Shown here piece after piece: positions 8,641 to 17,920 of a stretch of DNA of 64,000 bases (its first letter is position 1; the number at the start of each line of letters is the position of its first letter). The notes beneath the pieces are model-generated. The model worked only from the letters and a program-made list of their open reading frames with translations. It was not told where the DNA came from and searched no databases. The DNA comes from Ignavibacteria bacterium (GTDB lineage: Bacteria; Bacteroidota; Ignavibacteria; OLB7): assembly GCA_020635205.1 (NCBI GenBank), contig JACKAE010000001.1:1178001-1242000 (forward strand). The letters are read 5' to 3'. The position numbers and the translations under genes were made by a program.

Positions 8641-9774
8641 ATGACAAACCCTTTCAGATATGGTGGAGTAGTCAGTGCCGATGCCTTCTGCAACAGGCGA
8701 AGTGAGCTATCAGATTTACGTCGAGCAATTGACAATTCCGAGCGGATGTTCCTCTACTCGGAACGCCGTCTCGGTAAAACGTCATTGATCCAGCTTCTGC
8801 TATCGCGACTGCCGAAGCGCGACTATCTTACCATCTATGTGGACCTCTGGCCTACCGATGGACTTCCTTCCTTCGCTACAACCGTGGCTGAAGCTATTGC
8901 GTTATCGACATCAACGAAGAGTGACAAGCTCTTAGAGACAGCCAAAGAAATGTTTGCACCCCTCTCTCCATCATTGACACTCGATAGTTCTGGAAATCCC
9001 AGCCTGAAGTTTGGTATCGTTCGTAGTATGCCAAAGCAGATTGATATACAAGAGATTCTGAACGTTCCTGGAAAGTTGAGCCAGAAAATGAATCGAAAGG
9101 TTGTGGTTGTTTTCGACGAATTCCAGCGGCTAATAGAATATGAGAACGATCTTGTTGAGCGGACGTTACGCTCGGTAGTGCAAACAGAGGAGAACGTTGC
9201 GTGGCTACTTCTTGGAAGCCGGAAACATCTGATCCAACGAATGTTTCTCGACCAAGAACGTCCCCTCTACCGTTCGGCTGGGCACTATCCACTTGGGATG
9301 ATTGGAACAGAACATTGGCTTCCGTTTATCCGTGAAAGATTCCTAAAGGCTAACAAGGAGATTGAAGATGAAGTGATTCTTTCACTTTGCGAGTTAAGTG
9401 AAGGGCATCCGTTTTATACTCAGCATCTGGCTCACGCCCTCTGGGAACTAACTCCATTCAATGATGATGCAACTCCGACATTGCTTAATGAGGCACTCTC
9501 CCTACTTCTACAACGAGAATCATACGCATTTACCACTCTCTGGGAATCTCTTACCCGGAACCATCAACGATTCCTGCGCGGACTGGCTCTTGAAGCTAAA
9601 GGGGTTGCCCCTTTTAGTTCAGGTTTTATCGCGCGATACGGATTACGGTCTGCATCCAACGCGCAGCGGGCGGCAGAAACCCTTCTGGAACGTGATGTTG
9701 TCGACCGAGAGAATGGCTCGTTTACTATCACAGATCGCTTCTTGAGATTGTGGATTCAACGAACTGCAGAGTAA
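8641..9774 (+). CDS. P-loop ATPase, STAND/archaeal-ATPase-like
   Basis: About 377 residues. After NPFRYGGVV comes FCNRRSELSDLRRAI and a Walker A loop SERRLGKTSLI, of the RRxGKTSL type used by archaeal-ATPase and STAND-like proteins. Walker B is VVVVFDEFQRL, and a sensor-like WLLLGSRKH follows. The C-terminal 100 residues look like a winged helix. Proteins of this type often act as regulators or in toxin-like or defence contexts, but nothing here fixes the role. The ATG at 8641 was preferred to the GTG at 8632, which lies inside the inverted repeat. It may share a transcript with the membrane protein upstream. Confidence 0.82.
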   Translation: MTNPFRYGGVVSADAFCNRRSELSDLRRAIDNSERMFLYSERRLGKTSLIQLLLSRLPKRDYLTIYVDLWPTDGLPSFATTVAEAIALSTSTKSDKLLETAKEMFAPLSPSLTLDSSGNPSLKFGIVRSMPKQIDIQEILNVPGKLSQKMNRKVVVVFDEFQRLIEYENDLVERTLRSVVQTEENVAWLLLGSRKHLIQRMFLDQERPLYRSAGHYPLGMIGTEHWLPFIRERFLKANKEIEDEVILSLCELSEGHPFYTQHLAHALWELTPFNDDATPTLLNEALSLLLQRESYAFTTLWESLTRNHQRFLRGLALEAKGVAPFSSGFIARYGLRSASNAQRAAETLLERDVVDRENGSFTITDRFLRLWIQRTAE

Positions 9775-9958
9775 TCCCCCTCCTTATTGCGAACACTTTT
9801 TTCCAACTTCCTCTTCTTCCGTAATCGACTTTCCCGCAATCGGTAATCGCTCCCCTCTATTTTGTTCATGCTCTCAGTAGTTGCTGTTCTGTGGAGAACA
9901 TATCCTATGGGCGAGCATGAATTTTTCATTTCAAAACGACAAAATCTGGCGAATACTA

Positions 9959-12900
9959 ATGGATGCTGTTACACATTCCCTCTCACCTTCGCGGTTGTTT
10001 CCCACAATCGTTCTGTTGCTTAGCCTCTTTACCTCCAGACTGATTGCCCAGCCAATAACTGACGGGAACGGTCACGTTGGGGTGGGAACGATAGCCCCGA
10101 ATCCTGCGGCCATTCTTGACTTAAGTTCAACAACTGCCGGATTTCTTGCCCCGCGGATGACAACGGCGCAGCGGGATGCGATTCCAACTCCTCCGGGGGG
10201 GCTTCTGATTTTCAACACCGACAATAATTCTTTCGAGCACTGGATTGGATCTCCCGTCAACGGGTGGACGGCAGTGCTAACGAACTACAACATCGGAAAC
10301 TTCGCCTGGCGACTCGATGGAAACAGTGCCACAACAGCTGGGACTGACTTCCTCGGAACAACTGATGATGAGCCGTTCGAAATTCACGTTGACGAGGCAG
10401 GTTTTGCGGGCAATCCAACAGAAGGGCGTGGGCGGGTGATGCGCTTCGAGCCGGGAACTTCTGCGCCGAACATTGTGGGGGGATATCACGGTAACAGCAT
10501 TGCAGCCGGTGTTCAGGGGTCTGTGATTGTTGGTGGCGGACAGAATACGTTGGAAAACACAATTGCAGCCGGTGGCAATCACGCTACCATTGTGGGTGGT
10601 CAGGGGCATACCGCCTCGGGGGGAGGCTCATTTATTGGTGGAGGTTTCAGGAATAATGCCTCAAACTTCGATGCCACAATCGTTGGGGGTATTGATAATC
10701 TCGTCTCTGGATACCGTTCGTTCATCGGAGCTGGGGAGAGTGACACCGTCACCGGACAATATTCCGTAGTGACTGGGGGACGCCAGAACATCGCGACAAA
10801 CCAATATGCAGTTGTTGCCGGTGGTTGGTTGAACCGTGCAGAGGGGAGTACCAGTACCGTTTCGGGTGGTTGGACGAACACCGCCAGTGGGAATGGCTCA
10901 ACGGTGGGCGGAGGTGATTTCAGCCTTGCATCTGGTTTCATCTCCACAATTGCTGGAGGACGATACGATACGGCAAGTGGGGACTTCTCTTCAGTTGGTG
11001 GGGGAATTGCAAATGTGGCGAGTGGTCCGGGATCAACCGTTGGTGGTGGAAATGCCAACCACGCAACGAACAACGATGCCACGGTTAGTGGTGGTCTCGT
11101 GAACCTTGCCAGCGGTTTCCGTTCGGCAGTTGGTGGGGGTGAAGGAAATACTGCGTCTGGCAGTTGGGCGACGGTTGCCGGAGGCTACTACGATACTGCG
11201 CAAGGTAATTACTCGTTTGTGGGGAGTGGTTTTGGAAACGGAGCGTGGGGAAGCTCCTCGGCAATTGCGAGTGGAAGTTTAAATGCGGTCTTCGGCTCAG
11301 CTGGGTTTATTGGATCTGGCGTAAGTGATACGATCACAGGAAACTCTTCTGTAATTGGAGGGGGAGCAAGTAACCGTGTAACCGGAAGCTTGGGAGTAAT
11401 TGGTGGTGGCCAACAGAACCTTGTCTCAGCAGATGTCGCAACAGTAGGTGGTGGCTTCCGCGACACAGCTTCGGGGATTGGGGCAACAGTTGGTGGCGGA
11501 CGTGGGAACATTGCCTCGGGAGCAACATCGACTGTTGCCGGCGGACGTCGAAATGTAGCCTCGGGTGATTTTGCCTCGATCGGTGGAGGTTGGCAGGATA
11601 CGGCAACGGGACTCTACGCAACGATTGGAGGGGGAAGTGGTAACAAGGCATTCAATGAGTTCACAACAGTTGGTGGTGGTCTCAACAATCTTGTGACTGG
11701 TGCTGCTGCGACGATTGGGGGAGGAAATGGAAATCAGGCGACAAACAATGATGTAGTAATTGCCGGAGGTTTTTTCAACATCGGTAGTGGCTTCCGTTCC
11801 ACTATTTCCGGTGGAGAAACAAACCTTGCCTCGGCAGACTACGCAACGGTTGGTGGTGGTTTCCGCGACACCGCATCGGGGAATGGTGCAACAGTTGGTG
11901 GTGGACGTGGGAACGTCGCCTCGGGAGCAACTTCGACCGTTGCGGGTGGACGACGGAACGTAGCTTCAGGCGATTTTGCCTCAATCAGTGGAGGCTGGCA
12001 GGATACCGCAACAGGATTCTATTCCACAATTGGAGGAGGAAGCGATAACAAGGCGTTCAACACGTTTGCCTTCATTGGTGGTGGAATACAGAATAGAGCC
12101 GACGGAGTCTCCTCCGCTGTTGGTGGCGGACAGGCGAACCATGCCAATGGTGATCTTTCCTTTGTTGGTGGCGGTTTGAATAATAACGCATCACTTCAGG
12201 CCTCTTTCGTCGGAGCAGGCCTTTTTGACTCTGCCACTGGCTTCCAGAGCGTTGTCGTTGGTGGTTGGGGGAATGTGGCATCGGGGAATATCTCCTTCAT
12301 CGGTGGTGGCCGGTTCAGCCGGGCTTCTGGAGCGCGTGCGGTGATTGGTGGCGGACAGAACAACCTTGCTTCTGGAATTTATGCTGTGATTGCCGGTGGA
12401 GAAAATGATACTGCCTCCGGGGACTATGCGACGATTGGTGGAGGGATAAACAACAAGGCTACAGGTCTCCACGCAACTGTGCCGGGGGGGTGGAATCTGA
12501 CGGCCTCTGGCGATCAGTCGGTTGCAATGGGAAGCCACGCATCTACCAACAACAATGATGGCTCGTTTATCTACGGTGATGTCTCAGTTGTTAGTGACAT
12601 AAATTCCAGCGGCCCAAACCGTTTTGAAGTCCGTGCTCAGAATATCTGGTTTGGCACGAACAACACCATCACCTATCCTGCCGGAGCTTATCTCGCCACA
12701 AGTACTGGAGCTTACCTGACAAATGGTGGAACTTGGACAAACTCATCCGACGTCAACCGCAAAACCAATTTCCAGGCAGTTGACGCACGGCAAATTCTTG
12801 AGGGAGTTGCTGGACTTGAGGTCTCTGCATGGCGATACAAAGCCGAGGAAGATAGCGTCCTCCACATTGGACCAATGGCACAAGATTTTCACGCAGCCTT

Positions 12901-13093
12901 TGGATTGAACGGAACAGACGACACGCACATCGCAACTGTTGATGCTGACGGCGTTGCCTTAGCCTCGATCAAGGCGCTGTACGAGTTGGTGAAGGAGAAG
13001 GATCAGGAGATCGAAGAATTGCGCGAGCGTTTAGCACGGCTTGAAGGCTTGCTGACAAGTGGAACGGAAACAAAGAATGAAGAGATGAAGTAA
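9959..13093 (+). CDS. Secreted repeat-rich surface protein with YadA-head-like repeats and S74 chaperone domain
   Basis: About 1044 residues from MDAVTHSLSP. A signal peptide (LFPTIVLLLSLFTSRLIAQ) precedes a segment VGVGTIAPNPAAILDLSS...GFLAPRM found at the start of many FCB fibre-like proteins. From about base 10,500 to 12,540 there are roughly 45 copies of a 15-residue unit of the form ATVGGGxxNxASGxx, which resembles the left-handed beta-roll of YadA heads. The C-terminus has an S74 intramolecular chaperone: SSDVNRKTNF (Ser and Lys of the self-cleavage site), IGPMAQDFHAAFG and a terminal coiled coil EKDQEIEELRERLARLEGLL. A homotrimeric, self-processed fibre is inferred. It has no YadA membrane anchor and no T9SS tail. 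Upstream TTG and ATG codons at 9881 and 9917 are alternatives. Confidence 0.88.
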   Translation: MDAVTHSLSPSRLFPTIVLLLSLFTSRLIAQPITDGNGHVGVGTIAPNPAAILDLSSTTAGFLAPRMTTAQRDAIPTPPGGLLIFNTDNNSFEHWIGSPVNGWTAVLTNYNIGNFAWRLDGNSATTAGTDFLGTTDDEPFEIHVDEAGFAGNPTEGRGRVMRFEPGTSAPNIVGGYHGNSIAAGVQGSVIVGGGQNTLENTIAAGGNHATIVGGQGHTASGGGSFIGGGFRNNASNFDATIVGGIDNLVSGYRSFIGAGESDTVTGQYSVVTGGRQNIATNQYAVVAGGWLNRAEGSTSTVSGGWTNTASGNGSTVGGGDFSLASGFISTIAGGRYDTASGDFSSVGGGIANVASGPGSTVGGGNANHATNNDATVSGGLVNLASGFRSAVGGGEGNTASGSWATVAGGYYDTAQGNYSFVGSGFGNGAWGSSSAIASGSLNAVFGSAGFIGSGVSDTITGNSSVIGGGASNRVTGSLGVIGGGQQNLVSADVATVGGGFRDTASGIGATVGGGRGNIASGATSTVAGGRRNVASGDFASIGGGWQDTATGLYATIGGGSGNKAFNEFTTVGGGLNNLVTGAAATIGGGNGNQATNNDVVIAGGFFNIGSGFRSTISGGETNLASADYATVGGGFRDTASGNGATVGGGRGNVASGATSTVAGGRRNVASGDFASISGGWQDTATGFYSTIGGGSDNKAFNTFAFIGGGIQNRADGVSSAVGGGQANHANGDLSFVGGGLNNNASLQASFVGAGLFDSATGFQSVVVGGWGNVASGNISFIGGGRFSRASGARAVIGGGQNNLASGIYAVIAGGENDTASGDYATIGGGINNKATGLHATVPGGWNLTASGDQSVAMGSHASTNNNDGSFIYGDVSVVSDINSSGPNRFEVRAQNIWFGTNNTITYPAGAYLATSTGAYLTNGGTWTNSSDVNRKTNFQAVDARQILEGVAGLEVSAWRYKAEEDSVLHIGPMAQDFHAAFGLNGTDDTHIATVDADGVALASIKALYELVKEKDQEIEELRERLARLEGLLTSGTETKNEEMK
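10500..12540 (+). repeat. Coding tandem repeat, 45-bp period, with a 405-bp internal duplication
   Basis: The surface-protein gene contains about 45 degenerate 45-bp units. Two long blocks are much more alike than the rest: one around 11,415-11,690 and one around 11,820-12,095, both reading FRDTASG, GRGN(I/V)ASGATSTVAGG and RRNVASGDFASI in the same order. The TTCCGCGACAC strings lie at 11,456 and 11,861, an offset of exactly 405 bp, or nine units. This points to a relatively recent in-frame duplication. Confidence 0.85.
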
Positions 13094-13098
13094 CGAGA

Positions 13099-13353
13099 AT
13101 GAAGCTCCACCATTCCCACATTCATTCGAGAAACACCGCTGTTCCAGTTTTGCAACTTCAACCGCTACGATATTGTGCGGCGTGTGAGACAATCGGTTAT
13201 GATGATGATGACTACTGTTCTCTCTGCGGCCACGAACTCTCTTGGTTCAATGCACAAACAGATCAAGAGAGTTCGAACCGTTGTTCTTCGTGCGGTGCGG
13301 CGCTACGTCATCCAGTAGCGTGTTTCTGCGGAGCTTGTGGGGCGAAGGTATAG
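13099..13353 (+). CDS. Small double zinc-ribbon protein
   Basis: 84 residues, starting five bases after the surface-protein stop, so probably in the same transcript. Two zinc-ribbon halves are clear: CAAC...CSLCGHEL and CSSCGAAL...CGACGAKV. There is no signal peptide or membrane segment. Such proteins often bind nucleic acid or act as adaptors, but no function can be assigned. It is shorter than most named families, and the N-terminal 25 residues are not recognisable. Confidence 0.7.
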   Translation: MKLHHSHIHSRNTAVPVLQLQPLRYCAACETIGYDDDDYCSLCGHELSWFNAQTDQESSNRCSSCGAALRHPVACFCGACGAKV

Positions 13354-13485
13354 TCGTGTGAGAGTTCATAGAGAGAAGAGTTCATAGAGTGGTAGCCGCA
13401 ACTCTTTAGGTTGCGTCGGGATTTGTAGAGAGTGTCGAGCTTTCAAAGTCGCAAGCATCGAAATTTTCTTTGCGGCTTTGCGTGC

Positions 13486-16400
13486 TCAATTCTCAACTCT
13501 CAACGTCGCTTCCCCCTCCCTTCCTTGAGCTTTTAAGATCGAGGAAAGAAGTTCGGAGACTTCTGGATCTTCGCCGATTTTTTCAATCCAGAGTTGTGTT
13601 AGCTCTTCAGCTCCTGTCAAATCTCCGAAGTCGAGCAGTCGCTGTGTGGTTCCCAGAAGGATATGCCGAAGTCGACTCTCAATATCATCCCGCAATCCCT
13701 CGAAGAGTGGTTCGTAAAGTCCGGGGAATGGAACTCGTCCAGCGGCTAAAGAGATTGCAGTAGCTACGTGTTCGCGCGCCTTCACCAAACGTCCCTTGTG
13801 AAGCTCCTCTTCGACTATCGTAAGTCTCTCCCAGAACTCGAGTAAGTCTACCTCAACCATCTCTCTGTTCAGTTCGGGTCTACCTTCACTCGTCAGGATA
13901 ACTTCTTTGCCGAGAACTTCGCGTAGTCTGAGAACGGCAACATTTGTGGATGTACGCGCCCGTTCGGGATCATCTACCACACCACTTGCAAGCCGGAAAA
14001 ATTCTACACGATCAATCGGCCTGCGCAGCATATGGTTTGCCACAAGCAGTCCAAGAAGTGTCCGACTTCGCGATCCTCGCACTCGTTCCTCCTTCCCATC
14101 ACCTCGGCGTATTGTAATCGTATCGAGGAGTGAGATGGTAAGGTGTTCCTCTTGCTGTTGCTCAGCGTTATCCGCACTGAGCAGACGATCCATTTCTTTC
14201 TCCCACTTTGCTCGTTCCTTCTTCGTAAGTATTCCCCCATAACGCTCAAGTGCGGGGCGCATACAGAATGGTAGATTCCGTCCCGCAAAGAACTGGAGGA
14301 TGCGGTGGAGTGTCTCCTCCATACATTGATGAAGCTCGGCAGTGATGTGAATGTTGCCGAGGGAGGCTCCTCTCTCTACGAGAGAAAAGGCGTTGTAGTA
14401 GCGAAGTATGGCAAAGATATGGTACTCTACTACGCCGAACTGTTCTACATACTGTTGAACTATTTCCTCCTCCTTTGTTGGCGGTTGGAAGCAGATCATT
14501 GCAAGTTCGCGGTGGGGAGGGGGAAAGTCCTGAATAAACTGGTAGAGGTCATCGAAACGTTCTTCCCAGAGAAGGAAAAGAAGCCGCTCTCCGATATGGA
14601 GATCTTCATCTGCAACATTGAACTCCGAAAGTGCTTCCAGAATCATTTCTCGATCGTTCGTAAAGAGACCACAGGTCACAATACTCCGTGCAATTCTGGT
14701 ATCCAGTCCAGATAAGGTTATCTCCGAAGTCTCATTCCATGATTTGGCACGTTCAAGGATTGCGCGCCCTTCTCGAAGAACATCTTCCCGCGAATAACCA
14801 ATAAAAGCCTCAGCCATCATCTTGTTGCGAAGTGCCGCGTCAGCCGATCCGTATAGAGCATATCGTTCCGCAAAGGCAGCCGTTTCTGCCGCTATCTCTG
14901 GAACTTCATAGAACATTGCGGAGTGGACAAAGAACTCGAGCTTCGACGAATAGAAGGGGAGGTCGGACTGCTCGAATGATGCGTAGAGTGGTGGATATTC
15001 TTTGCTGATCTCCTCAACCATCTTCTCACGCTCTTTCATCTCTTCCCAACTACTAAAAACCGAGAAGAAGTGGGGGCAAATACGCTTGCGCAATTTTTTC
15101 TTCACCTCTGCCGGCATGGTTGTGTCTGCCATTAACGCATTCACTTTCTGTTCGAGATAGCGGAGCATCCCAAAGTCTGTACGGTTGATGCCATTGTTCC
15201 CGAGCACGTGAAGGAAAACCAAATATTCCCGACTCGATTGGAGGGCTACATATTCGTCAGCTAAGTGCATTCCCTCGCGAGCTAAGGTTAAGCAGAGGGG
15301 AACATCCTCCTTCTCCTCGGCAGCCCGAAACCGGTATTCGATAGCCTTCAACCGGAAGCAGAGCGTCTCTTCCTCAGCACTACTCTGGGTTAACAGATAG
15401 AGTCGTTCGGCCAACGATTCTCGTTCGGTCGATCCATATCTGCGAAAACCGAACTCAAGGCGTGCTCGCAAGAGGTAGGCTTCAAGAGTTTTGCACGCTT
15501 CTTCTCCCATGCGCGATCGACATTCGTTGAAGAGGAGTTCTGCAACGTGCAACAGGAGGGAGGCACGCTCCCAACCAGTTCCGAAACTTACTCGTCGTGA
15601 TCCCTCGCACGTCTGCCGTAAAGCGTTCGCCAGGTTATCGATCTCTACCGACTGCGGAATTCCTCCCTGGCTTTCCCACTCTTGAACAATCAGTGAGTAG
15701 GGGAGGAAGGTGAGGAGAGGAGCCTCTGAAGAAATCACTCTGATTAGGTCGGGGAGATCATAGTTGGTTCTACTTACAAGGTCGTGGTGGAGAAGTGAGT
15801 GCGTAAACGCTATGGGGACAACTGGTGTAGAAGTGGGAGAGAGAATCATGTTGATTGGAGTTGCCGGTGTGGTAGAGTGAGTGAGGATACCCTTAAAGGT
15901 TAACCCTTGAACTACCTCATCGGCATTATCTATCAGCAGGGATGCTCCCTCCAGCGTAAAGACCTCCCCTAACATCGCAAGGCGATGGGCTGCCCCCTTC
16001 AGTTCTTCGTCGAGGTCTGCGGTTAGTCCTTCGGCAAGTGAGTGGATATTTCTGAGAGCTACTTCTTTGAAGGTGTGGGCGTCAATCCGAATCTCTCCCC
16101 CCTGCCGTTCTACCCGGTGGTTGGAAATGCTTGCCCGGACACCACCGCGCATTGCCGAGCGGAGTGCCAACCCATTTCCCTGAGTTACGTCAGTCAATGT
16201 CTGAAGTATCTCAGGGTTTGCCACTTGGCCAAAAAGCTGTTCCCACAGTCTACTGATTTCGTTTTGGCTCAGTCCGGAGAGTACCATCTCTTCCCGAAGG
16301 TAGGCATCTAAAATTCCCCGCGCTGGGAAGTCGAGAGGGCGAGCTGCTACTAACAGACCAATTGGTTCATCCCGAAGGCTGTCGAGCAAGGAGAAGAACT

Positions 16401-16839
16401 CGTGTAGCCGTTCTCCATCAAGCAAGTGAATATCTTCGATAATCAGAGATGTTCGGCGAAGGGCAGCAATCCGTCGAATGCGTCCAAGTGACTCGGTTAG
16501 GTCAACCGACTCAAGTGGAGAAGCTGTTGCAGAGAAGAGTGGGCGTACCGAGGGAGATCGCTCGATTGCCTCGGCGATGAGTGGTGGAAGAGAGGCTGAT
16601 CCTTCTGGTCGGAGTTTGATGTGGAGGAGTGCTCTCCCCTCGTTGCTAATACGTTCAATGCAGGTTTCAATCAAACGACTCTTGCCAACGCCAGCCTCGC
16701 CGAGCAAAAGAAATCCTTCCAGGCCGTTTCGGTCTTCATCTTCTCCAGCGAGAAAGCTGAGAAGCTGCTCCAGTTCGGTTGCCCTGCCGACAAACGGAGT
16801 TGTTCCGTGATTTAAGAAATCGACAAGAGATTTGTGCAT
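13486..16839 (-). CDS. AAA+/STAND ATPase with TPR-like middle and C-terminal SARP-like DNA-binding/BTAD domain
   Basis: About 1117 residues from MHKSLVDFLNHG. An N-terminal AAA ATPase domain begins TPFVGRATELEQLLSFL, with Walker A GEAGVGKS and Walker B LIIEDIHLLDG. A long helical region of TPR type follows. The last 250 residues start with a winged-helix segment (TITIRRGDGKEE, SRTLLGLLVANHM, RTSTNVAVLRLREVLG) and continue into a helical BTAD-like domain, as in SARP/AfsR regulators. In AfsR the DNA-binding part comes first; here it is last. It probably acts as a large signal-responsive transcription regulator. A GTG at 16917 would add 26 residues. It is convergent with the surface-protein operon. 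Confidence 0.78.
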   Translation of the reverse strand: MHKSLVDFLNHGTTPFVGRATELEQLLSFLAGEDEDRNGLEGFLLLGEAGVGKSRLIETCIERISNEGRALLHIKLRPEGSASLPPLIAEAIERSPSVRPLFSATASPLESVDLTESLGRIRRIAALRRTSLIIEDIHLLDGERLHEFFSLLDSLRDEPIGLLVAARPLDFPARGILDAYLREEMVLSGLSQNEISRLWEQLFGQVANPEILQTLTDVTQGNGLALRSAMRGGVRASISNHRVERQGGEIRIDAHTFKEVALRNIHSLAEGLTADLDEELKGAAHRLAMLGEVFTLEGASLLIDNADEVVQGLTFKGILTHSTTPATPINMILSPTSTPVVPIAFTHSLLHHDLVSRTNYDLPDLIRVISSEAPLLTFLPYSLIVQEWESQGGIPQSVEIDNLANALRQTCEGSRRVSFGTGWERASLLLHVAELLFNECRSRMGEEACKTLEAYLLRARLEFGFRRYGSTERESLAERLYLLTQSSAEEETLCFRLKAIEYRFRAAEEKEDVPLCLTLAREGMHLADEYVALQSSREYLVFLHVLGNNGINRTDFGMLRYLEQKVNALMADTTMPAEVKKKLRKRICPHFFSVFSSWEEMKEREKMVEEISKEYPPLYASFEQSDLPFYSSKLEFFVHSAMFYEVPEIAAETAAFAERYALYGSADAALRNKMMAEAFIGYSREDVLREGRAILERAKSWNETSEITLSGLDTRIARSIVTCGLFTNDREMILEALSEFNVADEDLHIGERLLFLLWEERFDDLYQFIQDFPPPHRELAMICFQPPTKEEEIVQQYVEQFGVVEYHIFAILRYYNAFSLVERGASLGNIHITAELHQCMEETLHRILQFFAGRNLPFCMRPALERYGGILTKKERAKWEKEMDRLLSADNAEQQQEEHLTISLLDTITIRRGDGKEERVRGSRSRTLLGLLVANHMLRRPIDRVEFFRLASGVVDDPERARTSTNVAVLRLREVLGKEVILTSEGRPELNREMVEVDLLEFWERLTIVEEELHKGRLVKAREHVATAISLAAGRVPFPGLYEPLFEGLRDDIESRLRHILLGTTQRLLDFGDLTGAEELTQLWIEKIGEDPEVSELLSSILKAQGREGEATLRVEN

Positions 16840-17153
16840 AAAATTGAGTGCCGACCAGTATTGTAATTGCTTGAAGGGAAAAACGTAATCGACTCCCGCT
16901 AAGTTAGTACAGATCACGACACTGGAAAACCCGTTGGCTCTCTTAACAATCTTCTATCGGCGTGCAATTTTGCCGGTGTATAGAATAGAGAGTGGGGAGG
17001 ATGAACTTTACAGTGAAACACGTGAACGCTGAGGTTGTGGTTCTCTGATTAGCGTCTCGAGTAATCGGGCGTGGTGTCGATGGGGAGGGGTGCTCGCTAA
17101 AGAACAAGGCGTGGCTGAGCATGTCTCTCCTTAAAACAGATCAGAAAACCGGG

Positions 17154-17199
17154 AAGATGCTCTCCTCTCTTTGTTGTGCGAGGGGAGCATCTTTTTTTT
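17154..17199 (+). terminator. Hairpin with T-run (intrinsic terminator)
   Basis: The stem pairs 17154-17167 (AAGATGCTCTCCTC) with 17180-17193 (GAGGGGAGCATCTT), with one G-U pair, and is followed on the plus strand by eight T. It is best oriented for plus-strand transcripts, but no plus-strand gene ends within 3.7 kb upstream. It may terminate the minus-strand gene at 17320 inefficiently, or mark an unannotated plus-strand transcript. Confidence 0.65.
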
Positions 17200-17242
17200 C
17201 TCTTCTCTGTTTGCCGGTTATCAGTGTGGAGAAGATACGGCA

Positions 17243-17276
17243 GGAGCGATCGCGTTCTCCACTTCGCGATCGCTCC
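17243..17276. repeat. 12-bp inverted repeat containing GCGATCGC
   Basis: Arms GGAGCGATCGCG (17243-17254) and CGCGATCGCTCC (17265-17276) are perfect reverse complements with a ten-base loop. It lies 43 bases past the stop of the minus-strand gene at 17320. There is no T-run. It could be part of that gene's transcript end, or a palindromic repeat unit. Confidence 0.6.
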
Positions 17277-17319
17277 GTTTGTGCCGTGTGCCCCCACATC
17301 ATTGCAAGGAAATTCTTTC

Positions 17320-17880
17320 TTATTCAATCGGTCCTTCGTACTCGGCTGGTAGCGTTGCCGCCGCGGTCGTGATCTCGCTTCGAAGCCTTTTTACGCTCAT
17401 ATCACTTCCACTGAAGGGGCCAACTTGGATCCAAGGGGTTTTCTCGTCGAAGGTCTTGTCGATGTCTCGAACCAGTACTAAAACGCCATCCCGACACTTC
17501 CACTCCTTCAGCGTGATAGTTACTGTTCTGGTCCACTGGAAGAACCCAATGTATGTGGTGTTTGCCATCCAACCTTTAAGTGTGTCGACAATTGCCGTGT
17601 AGTTTTCAAGGTTGCCATTTACTGCGGAAGAGAGTTGCTTTGCTGCAGAGACAACTTTTGTCGTGTCAATCGGCGTGGTCTGTTGGGTTATGAAACCAAG
17701 GCCGGAAAGTTTCCACGGAGTTACGTCTACATTACTCTCAATCTTGTCCTTACAATCCTTCTCCCCACCTGGATGAGTGGTTACTGGTCTCCGCTGTCCG
17801 TAGCCCTCGACTGTTGCAATCCCAATGAAGAGTGTAAAGAGAACTGCAAGTGCTGTGAATGTTCTTGTTCGCTGTTTCAT
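17320..17880 (-). CDS. Exported protein of unknown function
   Basis: 186 residues. A signal peptide covers about residues 1-29 (FTALAVLFTLFIGIATVEGYGQ). The mature part has two cysteines near DCKDKIE and KCRDG, and a repeated tryptophan pattern (TPWKLSG, GWMANT, FQWTRTV, TPWIQVG). No family is recognised. It is 40 bases downstream of the HEAT-repeat gene and could be transcribed with it. Two hairpins follow its stop. Confidence 0.68.
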   Translation of the reverse strand: MKQRTRTFTALAVLFTLFIGIATVEGYGQRRPVTTHPGGEKDCKDKIESNVDVTPWKLSGLGFITQQTTPIDTTKVVSAAKQLSSAVNGNLENYTAIVDTLKGWMANTTYIGFFQWTRTVTITLKEWKCRDGVLVLVRDIDKTFDEKTPWIQVGPFSGSDMSVKRLRSEITTAAATLPAEYEGPIE

Positions 17881-17920
17881 GATTTTTCTCTCAGTTAATT
17901 GATTTGATAGATAGTAGTTG

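Noticed and set aside
10500..12540. Regular 45-bp repeats suggested a CRISPR array
   Set aside because: The repeats are in frame, degenerate and encode a YadA-like repeat; there are no unique spacers and no cas genes.
17171..17602. A 143-codon plus-strand frame
   Set aside because: It overlaps the terminator hairpin and lies antisense to the exported-protein gene.
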